NCBI GenBank assembly: GCA_966112795.1
Contig: CBHWED010000017.1
Span: 1-27,454, forward strand
Direction of reading: 5' to 3'
DNA length: 27,454 nucleotides
Source of the DNA: Croceibacterium_A sp966112795
GTDB lineage: Bacteria; Pseudomonadota; Alphaproteobacteria; Sphingomonadales; Sphingomonadaceae
The notes beneath the pieces are model-generated. The model worked only from the letters and a program-made list of their open reading frames with translations. It did no database searches and was not told the DNA's origin. Below, piece by piece: positions 7,486 to 15,841 of this stretch; within the stretch, counting starts at the first letter, position 1, and every line of letters starts with the position of its first letter. Made by a program: the position numbers and the translations under genes.

Positions 7486-9929
7486 ATCAGCGGCCCGATC
7501 AGAACCTGCTCGCCCGCCACCGGCGCGAAATCGAAGGCAGCCGAGCAGTCCTCCGCGCCCTCGCGTTGCACGCGGACGCGATTGTGCGCGGCGAGGCCGG
7601 TCAGGTAAGCGCGACCATCGAACCCGACCACCGCCGGCTCGGCGGAGCCCTCGAGCATGACCGTCGATCCGATCGGCAGCGGCGTACCGGTGGTGTCGAC
7701 GAGGATCACGATCGCCGCGGCAATCTGCTCGACGCCGAAATTGATGACCACGCCCGCCCGGTCGCCGGGAATGACCACGGCTTCGGTGCGCGCGGGTTTG
7801 AGGTCCACCGGCAGGTCGGTCGGATCGATCGAGACGTTGTTCTCCTGGAACGACGAAAGGAACGGGACCAGCGCGCGGCCCTCGCGGTTGGTTCGCGTGA
7901 CCACGATCGTGTTCGACAGCACGGGGATCTCGGAGCCGGCGCCGCGGACCACCGCGAAGCTGTCCTCGATCCGGCGCGACAGGAACACCCCGCCGCCCAT
8001 GGCCACGACCGAGCCCTCGGCATAGGCGGTCGCGCGCACATCGTTGCCTTGCTGGATAATGCTGCCTTCGAGCGTCGCAAATCGTGCGAGATACCGGACG
8101 GTGGCCGCTCGGTGGGTCTTCGCGTTGCCTCTCAGCGTCTCGGAATCGTCGAGGATCCAGCCCCATGAGCCTTCCGAACCATCCGGATCGCGCCACACGC
8201 GCGTGGAAATGATGCTGTTGCGGCGGTTGCGGGAATAGGAACTCGAGGCCGCGATGTTCCGGCCGAGCGGCAGGCTCAGGCCGACGAACACGCCGTAATC
8301 GTCCTCATCTCCGAAATCGCGGTAAGCGTGCGCCCACACCGAGACGCGGTCGAACAGCGAGCGGGAGATCGAGGCGCTGGCTATTTTCAGCTCCTCGCGC
8401 GGCAGGCGCAGCCGGGTGTAGTCGAAGCTGATCCCGGTCTCCCACAGGCTGAAGCTTGCCCCGGCGCGCTCGGTCTTTCTGGAGAAGGCAAGAAGCTGCG
8501 GCCCCCCGGCAGTGCCGGTGGGGGGCACCGGGGTGACCGGGTCGAGAAGATCGTTGGCCCGCCCGAGGCGCGCCCTGGCGTCGGTCCTGCGCACGACGTC
8601 CTGGAAGGCCGCGTTGGTGCGCTCGATACCGCCGTAGAAGTTGATCCCGGCAACGTGAGCCTCGGCGTCGATCGCGAAGTGGGCCGCGACCTCGCCGTGA
8701 AACGTGCTCACGGCGAACTCGCCGCCGATCGTGCCGATCCCGCCGACGCGGGCGGCCGCCCCCAGACTGCCGTTGACGAAGTCAGTCATGCCCTCGGCGT
8801 GGCCCCGCACCGTCAGCCAGTCGGTCAATCCATAGCGCATCGACCCGGATGCCGCGGGCTCGTCGAGATAGTCGAACGAGCTGACGCCATAGCGCACCCG
8901 GGGAAATCCGGCCTCGAACGAGAAGTCGAGCAGACCGCGCGGCAGCAGGCCGGGAGCGAAGAAGATCGGCCTGTCGATACGCGTCTCGCGGCCGGCGGCG
9001 TCGGTCAGCACGACCGTGGCTCTGGCCCCCCGGCCGACGTTGGGCAGCGAGCGGAACTCGAACGGGCCGCGGCCTGTCTCGCCCGAGAAGTACCGCAGGC
9101 CGTTGACGTAAAGGTCCACGGTCGAAGGCACCGCGGCAGTGCCGCTGAAGATCGGCATCGCCATGGTCACGAGGTCGGGCCGGTTGCCGTAGTCGCGCCG
9201 CACCTGGACGCCGCCGAGGCGATAGATCGAGCCGAGCTCACCGCCGTCGGAAATCACGTCTCCGGCCGCATAGACGATCGCGTGCCGGGCATCGACGTGC
9301 TGCCAGTAGGTGTCGAGCCGGACGTGCTCGGTGCGCCCCGACCCGCTGACGTTGAGATTGCCGAAGCCATTGGTCGTGAACACGCCCCACGGTCCGAGGA
9401 CGCGGAATTCGTATTGGCCCGAAAGGCTCGTGCCGTCTTCGTTGATGTCGCCGAACGCCGCGTAGTTGAGCACGGCGCCCCAGTTCCGCTCGATCCGCGA
9501 GGGGTCGATCGGCGCGGGGATGGACGCGGCATCGAGGACCACAGGGACGAGCGCGATGTCGGCTGCCTCGATCTCGATCGACTGGGTCGAGCTGATGTAA
9601 TCGTAGGTGACCCCGGGCAGGTCCGACAGCCTGACCAGCTCCTGGTCGGCCGGGATGCCGAGCCGCGCGAGATCGAAGCCGAGCTGGCGCAGCCGGTCGG
9701 CGCTCGTCGCCAGCGAGCCGTCGGGCAGCGACTCGAATTGCCACAGCAGCGGAGAGCGCGCGCCGTTCACCCGCACCTCCAGGATCAGCGTGAACTGTTC
9801 GGGCAGGTCCTCAGGCTGCTGCGCGCGCGCCGCGCTGCCCGCGAGCGCCATCAGCAGCGATGCGGCCAGATAGCTTGCCCGGGCACCCGTCCGTCTAGTC
9901 GGCGAGCGCGACGGTCTGGGGGTTGTCAT
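7476..9929 (-). CDS. Outer-membrane usher of an archaic (Csu-type) chaperone-usher pilus
   Basis: An 817-residue usher with a signal peptide ending near AARAQ (residue 37). It has an N-terminal PapC_N-like segment (FTLILEVRVNGARSPLLW), a central 24-strand-type barrel region with conserved VDLYVNGLRYFSGETGRGPFE and RATVVLTDAAGRE, and a C-terminal PapC_C-like domain ending in LICQ. It receives chaperone-pilin complexes from the periplasm and threads the fibre through the outer membrane. The start overlaps the chaperone gene by 35 bases and the end overlaps the tip gene by 10, so all are co-translated. Length is usual for the family and no frameshift is seen. Confidence 0.93.
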   Translation of the reverse strand: MTTPRPSRSPTRRTGARASYLAASLLMALAGSAARAQQPEDLPEQFTLILEVRVNGARSPLLWQFESLPDGSLATSADRLRQLGFDLARLGIPADQELVRLSDLPGVTYDYISSTQSIEIEAADIALVPVVLDAASIPAPIDPSRIERNWGAVLNYAAFGDINEDGTSLSGQYEFRVLGPWGVFTTNGFGNLNVSGSGRTEHVRLDTYWQHVDARHAIVYAAGDVISDGGELGSIYRLGGVQVRRDYGNRPDLVTMAMPIFSGTAAVPSTVDLYVNGLRYFSGETGRGPFEFRSLPNVGRGARATVVLTDAAGRETRIDRPIFFAPGLLPRGLLDFSFEAGFPRVRYGVSSFDYLDEPAASGSMRYGLTDWLTVRGHAEGMTDFVNGSLGAAARVGGIGTIGGEFAVSTFHGEVAAHFAIDAEAHVAGINFYGGIERTNAAFQDVVRRTDARARLGRANDLLDPVTPVPPTGTAGGPQLLAFSRKTERAGASFSLWETGISFDYTRLRLPREELKIASASISRSLFDRVSVWAHAYRDFGDEDDYGVFVGLSLPLGRNIAASSSYSRNRRNSIISTRVWRDPDGSEGSWGWILDDSETLRGNAKTHRAATVRYLARFATLEGSIIQQGNDVRATAYAEGSVVAMGGGVFLSRRIEDSFAVVRGAGSEIPVLSNTIVVTRTNREGRALVPFLSSFQENNVSIDPTDLPVDLKPARTEAVVIPGDRAGVVINFGVEQIAAAIVILVDTTGTPLPIGSTVMLEGSAEPAVVGFDGRAYLTGLAAHNRVRVQREGAEDCSAAFDFAPVAGEQVLIGPLICQ

Positions 9930-10623
9930 TGCCGCCGTCCCCGGTCACGACGGTGGCGTTTCCCTGGGCGAGCGCAGGTGCAAAGCTGCCGGCGGGCGCT
10001 GTCCAGCGGCGCGACGAGTTGGCCAGCACGTAACCGTTGAGCCCCGGGCCGAACGACACGCTGTCCGCTCCGCTGCGCACCTCGAGCCCCTGGATGCGCG
10101 CATGCTGCGAGCCCGAATTGGTCCCCTCGACCACGAGATCGGGGCCGGATTGCCGCACATCCCAGCTGACTCTCGGGGATGTCCCGGCGCCGCGAAAGAA
10201 CACCGGCAGATCGAACCGCAGCCTGACGTCGACCTCCCCGCCTTCCTCGCGCAGCAGCGCCGGGGGCGGCAGCTCGTCGACCCACAGGCGATAGCTCGCC
10301 TCGGTCCCGGCCGCGACCGCGCCGGCGGTCCGCGCGATGCGGATCGTGTAGTTCGAACCCGGAGGTATCCGCGCGACCGGCGGGCTGGCGACGACTTCGG
10401 TGGTCGGGGTCAGCTCGTCCCTGCCGTCGACTTGCGACCACTTGAACACGCGCATCTGCAGCGTGAGGTCTTCGTCGCCGTTGTTCTGCAGGGTGACCGC
10501 CGAAGCCTGCGACGGCGAGGCGACGTCGACCGTAAGCGGCTGGACCCGCATAGCGGCTTGCGAATGAGCGACCCCTGGCGCCAGGAGGGCGGCAGCGGCG
10601 GCGAGGATAGCTGTTCTGCGCAT
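9895..10623 (-). CDS. Periplasmic pilus chaperone (FimC/CsuC-like)
   Basis: A 242-residue chaperone with a signal peptide (residues 1 to about 22, MRRTAIL...GVAHSQA). The two immunoglobulin-like domains are recognisable. The first has VDVASPSQASAVTLQNNGDEDLTLQMRVFKW and the IPPGSNYTIRIAR strand; the second starts near LRFDLPVFF, followed by VEGTNSGSQHARIQGLEV. It caps pilin subunits by donor-strand complementation. ATG at 10623 is chosen for the signal peptide and the CGGGAG upstream; a longer open frame continues further but has no role. It lies 14 bases after the pilin stop and overlaps the usher start. Confidence 0.9.
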   Translation of the reverse strand: MRRTAILAAAAALLAPGVAHSQAAMRVQPLTVDVASPSQASAVTLQNNGDEDLTLQMRVFKWSQVDGRDELTPTTEVVASPPVARIPPGSNYTIRIARTAGAVAAGTEASYRLWVDELPPPALLREEGGEVDVRLRFDLPVFFRGAGTSPRVSWDVRQSGPDLVVEGTNSGSQHARIQGLEVRSGADSVSFGPGLNGYVLANSSRRWTAPAGSFAPALAQGNATVVTGDGGNDNPQTVALAD

Positions 10624-10637
10624 GCAAATCTCCCGGT

Positions 10638-11186
10638 CTAGAACGACATCGTGATGGTCACCACGTCGCGGTAGCTGCCGGCGGGTGGAGCCGTCTGCGC
10701 GGGCACGCGGCCATAGACGACCACCGTTTGCGCAGTACCGGTGCCTGTGCCCGTGAGGGTGTTGAGCACGGTGTTGCGCGCCTGGTCCTGGTAGATCTGG
10801 TAGCGCACGAGCTCGGTCCCGCCGTCGCGCTGCATCGCGCGGTTGGCGATGTTGCCGCTGCCGTGCTGGCCGGCATCGAACGTCAGCGTGTAGTCGACCC
10901 CGGGATTGCACAGGACCTCGAGCGCCTGCGCGCCAGTCCCGGTGTCGGCGTCGATCGCGCTGGTGAGCAGGGTCGCGGTGCCGAAATCGAGCAGCGCGTT
11001 GCCGAGGCTCCCCCCGGTCGAGCCGGAGATATCGCACGACTCGGTGATGGCCAGCCGGACCTCGAGCTCGCCGGTCGCGACTTGCGCCTGCGCCGCAGTG
11101 GGCCACGCCGAGATCGCCGCGGCCGCCAGGACCGTGCCCGCAGCGAACTTGCTTCTACTTGAAGTTCCAACAGGATGCAGTCGCAT
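10638..11186 (-). CDS. Spore coat U domain pilin, probable major pilus subunit (CsuA/B-like)
   Basis: A 182-residue exported subunit with a signal peptide ending near AAQAQ (residue 35) and one SCPU domain. The domain has a Cys pair (ITESCDISG and EVLCNPGVDY), DFGTATLL near the start of the fold, LVRYQIYQDQARNTVL in the middle, and the end AGSYRDVVTITMSF. It is first in the operon and has the strongest ribosome-binding site, as expected for the major shaft subunit. The end of this protein and that of the tip gene are clearly homologous (GTGTGT...TVVVYGR... versus GTGTGTVQTTTIYGR). Confidence 0.88.
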   Translation of the reverse strand: MRLHPVGTSSRSKFAAGTVLAAAAISAWPTAAQAQVATGELEVRLAITESCDISGSTGGSLGNALLDFGTATLLTSAIDADTGTGAQALEVLCNPGVDYTLTFDAGQHGSGNIANRAMQRDGGTELVRYQIYQDQARNTVLNTLTGTGTGTAQTVVVYGRVPAQTAPPAGSYRDVVTITMSF

Positions 11187-11191
11187 GCGAG

Positions 11192-11198
11192 CCTCCTT
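11192..11198 (-). promoter_or_regulatory. Strong ribosome-binding site of the major pilin
   Basis: AAGGAGG on the - strand, five bases before ATG at 11186. It fixes the pilin start, since the upstream open frame would otherwise allow a much longer protein. Confidence 0.85.
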
Positions 11199-11366
11199 GG
11201 ATATTGCGCTTCGCAGGATAGAACCCGCCCGGTGCGGCTCCATCAGGGTTGGTCCCGATATCGCGGAAGGCTCACCCCCATCAGGATAAACCCCCACCGC
11301 GAACTTAGCCCGCCGCGGCGTCGTGCGGATGGTGACAGCGGCCTCGGCGACTGGCAGTCTGGGGCG
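11199..11366. promoter_or_regulatory. Divergent promoter region of the pilus operon and the flavin monooxygenase
   Basis: The gap between the pilin ribosome-binding site and the monooxygenase start must contain both promoters. The octamer CCATCAGG occurs twice in direct orientation, at 11240-11247 and 11278-11285, 38 bases apart, which could be a regulator half-site pair. No clear sigma-70 or sigma-54 promoter can be picked with confidence. Confidence 0.4.
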
Positions 11367-12881
11367 ATGGAGGGACCTGAGACACGCACCGCGCCGCCGG
11401 TCGACGTGCTGATCGTCGGTGCCGGGATTTCCGGCATCTCGATGGCCGCGCACCTCAAGATGCTGTCGCCCGGGCTCACGTTCACGATGCTCGACCGGCG
11501 CGACGAGATCGGCGGCACCTGGGACCTGTTCCGCTATCCGGGGGTGCGCTCGGACAGCGACATGCATTCGCTCGGCTTCCGTTTCGAGCCGTGGATCCAC
11601 GACAAGGCCATCGCTGACGGCGAGGCGATCCGCGAATACCTCGAGCGGGTGGTCGACGAGCGCGGAATCCAGCCGCACATCCGCTTCGGCAGCAAAGTCC
11701 TCGCTGCCGACTGGCGCGCAGGCGAGGCGCTGTGGCACGTGACGGTCGAGGACGCGCGGGGACGGCACGAGCAGACCGCCCGGTTTCTCTATCTCGCCTC
11801 GGGCTACTACGACTACGACGAGCCGCACGACGCGCACTTGCCCGGGATCGGCCGCTTCGAAGGGCAACTGGTCCACCCGCAGTTCTGGCCCGAGGACTTC
11901 GACTACCGCGGCAAGCGCGTGGTGGTGATCGGCTCGGGCGCGACCGCGGTGACGATCGTTCCGGCGATGGCCGACCAGGCGGCGCACGTGACCATGCTCC
12001 AGCGCACGCCGACATGGATGGCAGCGGGGCCGAGCCGCGACAAATGGGCCAACCGCCTGCGCCGCTGGCTACCCGGCCGGCTGGCCTACTGGCTGACCCG
12101 GCAGAAGAACATTCGCCTGCACCACCTGTTCTTCCACCGCGCCCGCGCCAAGCCCGACAAGGCCGGCGCCTACCTGACCGCGCGGCTGCGCGGCGAGCTC
12201 GGCGAGCGCTACAGCCCGGAGCACTTCCTCCCGCCCTATGGCCCGTGGCAGCAGCGGCTGTGCCTCGTTCCCGACGGCGATTTCTTCGAGGCGATCAGGG
12301 CCGGCCGCGCCTCGATCGTCACCGGGCGGATCTTCGGCTTCGACGCACGCGGCGTCCGGTTGACCTCGGGCGAGGTGGTGCCAGCCGACGTGATCGTCAC
12401 CGCGACCGGGCTCAGGCTCGCGCTCGGCGGCAAGGTCGCGGTCTCGCTCGACGGCGAGCGCGTCGATTTCAGCCAGCACTGGTTCTACCGCGGGTGCATG
12501 TTCTCGAACGTGCCCAACCTCGCGGTGGTGTTCGGCTACCTCAACGCGAGCTGGACGCTGCGCGCCGACAACAACGCCGACTACATCTGCCGCGTGCTCA
12601 ACGCGATGACCGACAAGGGCGCCGACGTGGTCGTGCCGCACCTGCCGGCCGATCATGGGCTGGCCGAGGTCGAGCCGATCCCCTTCTCCTCGGGCTACCT
12701 CCAGCGCGCCCGCCCGCTGATCCCGAAAAGCGCGGCCACGCTGCCGTGGCGGCTCAACCAGGACTACTTCGAGGACTGCCGCGACTTCCGCAAGCGCCCG
12801 GTCGACGACGGGGTTATGCGGTTCGAAGCAGCGCCGCCTCCCGTGGCGGCTCAGAGCGCCAGCGCCGTGGCGGGGGCGTAA
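11367..12881 (+). CDS. Flavin-containing (Baeyer-Villiger-type) monooxygenase
   Basis: A 504-residue class B flavoprotein monooxygenase. The FAD-binding GAGISG (GxGxxG, residues 18-23) is followed by the DRRDEIGGTWDLFRYPGVRSDSDM block typical of the family. The Baeyer-Villiger fingerprint FxGxxxHxxxWP is present as FEGQLVHPQFWP (residues 164-175), and a second Rossmann motif, GSGATA (189-194), binds NADPH. It would insert one oxygen atom into a ketone or oxidise a heteroatom; the substrate cannot be read from sequence. ATG at 11367 places the first Rossmann strand at the usual position. The last 31 bases overlap the convergent Endo/Exo/Phosphatase gene. Confidence 0.9.
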   Translation: MEGPETRTAPPVDVLIVGAGISGISMAAHLKMLSPGLTFTMLDRRDEIGGTWDLFRYPGVRSDSDMHSLGFRFEPWIHDKAIADGEAIREYLERVVDERGIQPHIRFGSKVLAADWRAGEALWHVTVEDARGRHEQTARFLYLASGYYDYDEPHDAHLPGIGRFEGQLVHPQFWPEDFDYRGKRVVVIGSGATAVTIVPAMADQAAHVTMLQRTPTWMAAGPSRDKWANRLRRWLPGRLAYWLTRQKNIRLHHLFFHRARAKPDKAGAYLTARLRGELGERYSPEHFLPPYGPWQQRLCLVPDGDFFEAIRAGRASIVTGRIFGFDARGVRLTSGEVVPADVIVTATGLRLALGGKVAVSLDGERVDFSQHWFYRGCMFSNVPNLAVVFGYLNASWTLRADNNADYICRVLNAMTDKGADVVVPHLPADHGLAEVEPIPFSSGYLQRARPLIPKSAATLPWRLNQDYFEDCRDFRKRPVDDGVMRFEAAPPPVAAQSASAVAGA

Positions 12882-13969
12882 GGGCACGTCGCCGGCAGCT
12901 CGGTTTCCGCGGCGGGCCAGCTGAGCTCGTAGACCACGCGAAACCCGTTGTGGTCGGACAGCACCGGCCCGCTCGGGCCGCCGTCGAACATGCCCTCGAC
13001 CCGGATCGGGCGGACCTTCACCACGCTGCCGGACTGGAACAAGTGCAAGTTCTGGACGCGGAACCACTGGTCCTCGCCCCAGTCCTGGCGGACGTCGCAC
13101 GTGTCGCGGTGCTCGCTGCAATAGCGGTGGACGTTGCCGACCGGCGATGCCGCGGTGTTGCTCGACGCGGCGTCCGCCGTCACCCTGTCGAACGTGTAGT
13201 GGCGGACGTCGGAATTGCGCATGTTGAAGTCGCCGCCGATCAGGAGCGGGTCCGTCAGCGGGCTGGTGCTGCGGACGTAGCTGGCGAGCTCGTTCATCTG
13301 CCGCCGGTGCGCTTCGGCATGCCGCTCCACGATCACGCGGGACGAGCCCTGCGACTGCATGTGCGTGGTATAGACGTCGACCAGCCCGGGCACGCCGGGG
13401 ATGGCGACCTCGGCGAAGAGAATGCCCTTGTTCGACAGGCAATCGAACCCGGCGCAGCTCTGGCGGGCATAGGGAATGTAGCCGGCGCCCATGATCGGAT
13501 AGTCGGTGGCGATGGCCAGCCCCGCCGACGTGAAAGTGCGACCGATCTCGCCGCGGAAGATGTTGCGCCGGCCGGGCAAGGCGCCCTCGGTGTTGGGATC
13601 CTGCTGCGTGCGCGTGCGCGGCCCGGTGGCAATGCTGCGGTAGCCGCTGTCGACCACCGTGCGCGCGGCGTCCTTGCTGAACACTTCCTGGAACAGGATG
13701 ATGTCCGGCCCCTCGCCCGAGGCGCGGAACTCGGCCAGCCGCCGCGCGATCTCGCGCAAGTCGGGCCCGCGGTTGTTGCGCGCGGGGAAAGGCAAGCCCT
13801 CGATGTTGTAGGTCAGCACGTCGATCTCGGTGAGGGCCGTGGTGCCGTCGGCCGAATAGCGGATCGCCGGCCGCGTGGCGTCGAGGCAATCGACGTTGGT
13901 CTCGGGGGGCAGCGCGGTGCAGCCGCTCAAGGCGCCGAGCGCGACTAGGGATAAGTACCGCCTTTTCAT
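12851..13969 (-). CDS. Endonuclease/exonuclease/phosphatase (EEP) family lipoprotein
   Basis: A 372-residue lipoprotein with a lipobox LSGC (Cys17). The metal-dependent EEP fold is shown by LTYNIEG near the start, the metal-binding Glu in ILFQEVF, the TTHMQSQ strand, GGDFNMRNSD and the terminal SDHNGFR. EEP enzymes cleave phosphodiesters; extracytoplasmic members include sphingomyelinase/phospholipase C-type enzymes and secreted nucleases, and either activity is possible. ATG at 13969 is chosen over ATG at 14005 because it gives a standard lipoprotein signal sequence; neither has a good ribosome-binding site. Four Cys in the mature part (for example SCAGFDC) could form disulfides in the periplasm. 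Confidence 0.85.
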   Translation of the reverse strand: MKRRYLSLVALGALSGCTALPPETNVDCLDATRPAIRYSADGTTALTEIDVLTYNIEGLPFPARNNRGPDLREIARRLAEFRASGEGPDIILFQEVFSKDAARTVVDSGYRSIATGPRTRTQQDPNTEGALPGRRNIFRGEIGRTFTSAGLAIATDYPIMGAGYIPYARQSCAGFDCLSNKGILFAEVAIPGVPGLVDVYTTHMQSQGSSRVIVERHAEAHRRQMNELASYVRSTSPLTDPLLIGGDFNMRNSDVRHYTFDRVTADAASSNTAASPVGNVHRYCSEHRDTCDVRQDWGEDQWFRVQNLHLFQSGSVVKVRPIRVEGMFDGGPSGPVLSDHNGFRVVYELSWPAAETELPATCPYAPATALAL

Positions 13970-14002
13970 CGCACCGAGGATAAGTGCGGTGCGGGGGTGT
14001 TC

Positions 14003-14022
14003 CATCGGTACTAGTCCCGATG
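14003..14022. promoter_or_regulatory. 20-bp imperfect palindrome in a divergent promoter region
   Basis: CATCGGTACTAGTCCCGATG is self-complementary at 18 of 20 positions, centred on ACTAGT. It lies between the divergent EEP lipoprotein (start 13969) and CinA-like (start 14066) genes. It is a plausible operator for a dimeric regulator, but no regulator gene is adjacent. Confidence 0.4.
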
Positions 14023-14065
14023 CCGCGACGGTGGCGCGGCGACGGCAAATCCCCTATCGCAAGCC

Positions 14066-14827
14066 ATGCCCACACCCGACAAGATCTGGACCGCCGGCCT
14101 CGTCGTGATCGGCGACGAGATCCTCTCGGGTCGCACCCACGACAAGAACATCGCCCAGGTGGCGAGCTGGCTCCAGGTCCAGGGTATCCGCCTGATGGAA
14201 GTGCGCGTGGTGCCCGATGTCGAGGAGCGCATCGTCGAGGCGGTCAACGCGCTGCGCGTCGCGCACGACTATTTGTTCACCACCGGCGGCATCGGCCCGA
14301 CGCACGACGACATCTCGGTCGACGCGGTGGCCAAGGCGCTCGGCCTGCCGGTCGTGATCCACCCCGAGGCGCGGCGGATCCTCGAGGACTACTACGCGAC
14401 CCGTGGCGGGATCACCGACGCGCGGCTGCGCATGGCACGCGTGCCCGAAGGCGCCGACCTGATCCCCAACCGCATGTCGGGCGCGCCGGGCATCAGGATC
14501 GGCAACGTGCTGATGATGGCCGGCGTGCCGCACATCGCCGCGCAGATGCTCGACGCGCTGACCGGCACGCTCGAAGGCGGCGCGCCGCTGATCAGCGAGA
14601 CGGTCGGCGGCTTCATCAAGGAAAGCGAGGTCGCCGAGATCCTGCGCGAGGTCGAGGCGGCGCACGAAGGCTGCCAGATCGGCAGCTACCCGTTCTTTCG
14701 CGATGGCGAGGTCGGGGCCAACTTCGTGATCCGCTCGACCGACCCGGATGCGCTGCGGCGCTGCGTCGACAGCCTGTGCCAGGCGCTCGCCGAGGCCGGG
14801 TTCGACTTCACGCCGGGCGGCGTCTGA
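14066..14827 (+). CDS. CinA N-terminal domain / molybdopterin-binding domain protein
   Basis: A 253-residue cytoplasmic protein with a MoCF-biosynthesis (molybdopterin-binding) fold: GDEILSG at 16-22 and TTGGIGPTHDD at 72-82, the ligand-binding signature, followed by VPEGADLIPN and GAPGIRIGNVLMMAGVPH. It corresponds to the N-terminal half of CinA. The C-terminal nicotinamide-mononucleotide amidohydrolase domain is absent, as in the short stand-alone form common in alphaproteobacteria. The N-terminal half in related proteins is linked to ADP-ribose pyrophosphatase activity; the role here is not known. A Nudix gene starts seven bases downstream, a suggestive pairing for nucleotide-derivative clean-up, though this is inference. 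Confidence 0.88.
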   Translation: MPTPDKIWTAGLVVIGDEILSGRTHDKNIAQVASWLQVQGIRLMEVRVVPDVEERIVEAVNALRVAHDYLFTTGGIGPTHDDISVDAVAKALGLPVVIHPEARRILEDYYATRGGITDARLRMARVPEGADLIPNRMSGAPGIRIGNVLMMAGVPHIAAQMLDALTGTLEGGAPLISETVGGFIKESEVAEILREVEAAHEGCQIGSYPFFRDGEVGANFVIRSTDPDALRRCVDSLCQALAEAGFDFTPGGV

Positions 14828-14834
14828 GCCGCGC

Positions 14835-15299
14835 GTGACCGCCTGGGCCCCCTCGCCCGCGGTCGCGGTCAAGGTCGTCGGGCTCGCCTGGCGCGGCCCG
14901 GAGCTGCTCGTCGCAGAAGTCGAGGAGAGCGACGGACGGGTCAAGGGGGTGCGCCCGCTCGGCGGCTCGATCGAGTTCGGCGAGACGCGCGAAGCGGCGC
15001 TCGCGCGCGAGTTCGCCGAAGAGCTCGGCTGCGCGATCGCGGTCGTCGGCCCCTGGCATGCGTTCGAGAACATCTACGAGCACGAAGGCAAGATCGGCCA
15101 CGAGTTCATCTTCGCGGCAAACGTCCGCCTCGCCGACGCGGCGATCTACCAGCGCGACCGGTTCCACTACCTCGAGCATGAAGGCACCCGCTGCTGCGCG
15201 GTGTGGCTCGATCCCCGTCACCTGCCGTCCAACCTCGCGCTCTATCCCGCGGGCCTGCCGGCCGCGATCGACGACGGCCGCATAAGGCCGCCCGCCTGA
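14835..15299 (+). CDS. Nudix hydrolase
   Basis: A 154-residue protein with a perfect Nudix box: Gly44, Glu50, then Arg58-Glu59 and Glu62-Glu63-Leu64-Gly65 (GX5EX7REUXEEXGU), embedded in PLGGSIEFGETREAALAREF. Nudix enzymes hydrolyse nucleoside diphosphates linked to another group; the substrate is not predictable here. The start is taken as GTG at 14835, seven bases after the CinA-like stop, because the region before it is the CinA coding sequence in another frame. Co-transcription with the CinA-like gene is likely. Confidence 0.85.
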   Translation: MTAWAPSPAVAVKVVGLAWRGPELLVAEVEESDGRVKGVRPLGGSIEFGETREAALAREFAEELGCAIAVVGPWHAFENIYEHEGKIGHEFIFAANVRLADAAIYQRDRFHYLEHEGTRCCAVWLDPRHLPSNLALYPAGLPAAIDDGRIRPPA

Positions 15300-15395
15300 A
15301 AACCCGCGCGCCGGCCCTAGGGCTTGACCCGATGGGCGGGCCGGATGCGGGCCGATAGGCTGGCCGTCTTTGTCGCGCCGCGAGGAGAGTGGCGG

Positions 15396-15788
15396 ATGGG
15401 CTATGTCGAGTGCTTCGTCGCGCCGGTCAGGCGGGAGGACCTTTCCCGCTATCTCGAGATCGCGCGGCGCCAGGGCGAGCTGTGGATCCGGTGCGGCGCG
15501 CTCGACTACCGCGAATGCGTGGCCGACGATCTCGCATGGGGCATCGCCACCTCGTTCCCGCGCAGCGTGCGGCTCGAGGATGGCGAGGTCGTCGTGCTGT
15601 CGTGGGCGACCTACCGCTCGCGCGAGCATCGCGACGATGTCGTCGCCCGCGCCAGCGACGACCCGTGGCATGCGCAGTTCGAGCAGGGCGACATGCCGTT
15701 CGACACCCGCCGCATGTTCTTTGGCGGCTTCGACGAAGCGATCGCCTTTCCCCCGGTGCAGGAACCCCGCGCAGGCCCCGCGAATTAG
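15396..15788 (+). CDS. DUF1428 domain-containing protein
   Basis: A 130-residue protein starting MGYVECFVAPVRREDL, which matches the DUF1428 family (compact alpha/beta-barrel-like proteins of unknown function). Later family-like parts are GALDYRECVADD, VVLSWATYRSREHRDDV and the end FDTRRMFFGGFDEAI. The ATG at 15396 follows GAGGAGAG at 15382-15389; an open frame reaches upstream to 15324 without such a site. It has no signal peptide or membrane segment. It is 96 bases after the Nudix gene on the same strand. Confidence 0.85.
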   Translation: MGYVECFVAPVRREDLSRYLEIARRQGELWIRCGALDYRECVADDLAWGIATSFPRSVRLEDGEVVVLSWATYRSREHRDDVVARASDDPWHAQFEQGDMPFDTRRMFFGGFDEAIAFPPVQEPRAGPAN

Positions 15789-15841
15789 CTGGCGTGCCGG
15801 CGGCGAGCGGTTAGCATCGCGCCCCCGGGGAGGGTGCCGCG

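Noticed and set aside
7486..8196. N-terminal extension of the tip subunit frame to 551 residues
   Set aside because: The extra part overlaps the usher gene out of frame and is Arg-rich; ATG at 7485 gives a proper signal peptide.
11987..14075. 668-codon - strand frame across the monooxygenase and EEP genes
   Set aside because: Shadow frame; the monooxygenase and EEP proteins carry all the family motifs.
14066..14827. CinA-like gene as a truncated pseudogene
   Set aside because: The single-domain form is an ordinary, intact variant and the domain ends cleanly.
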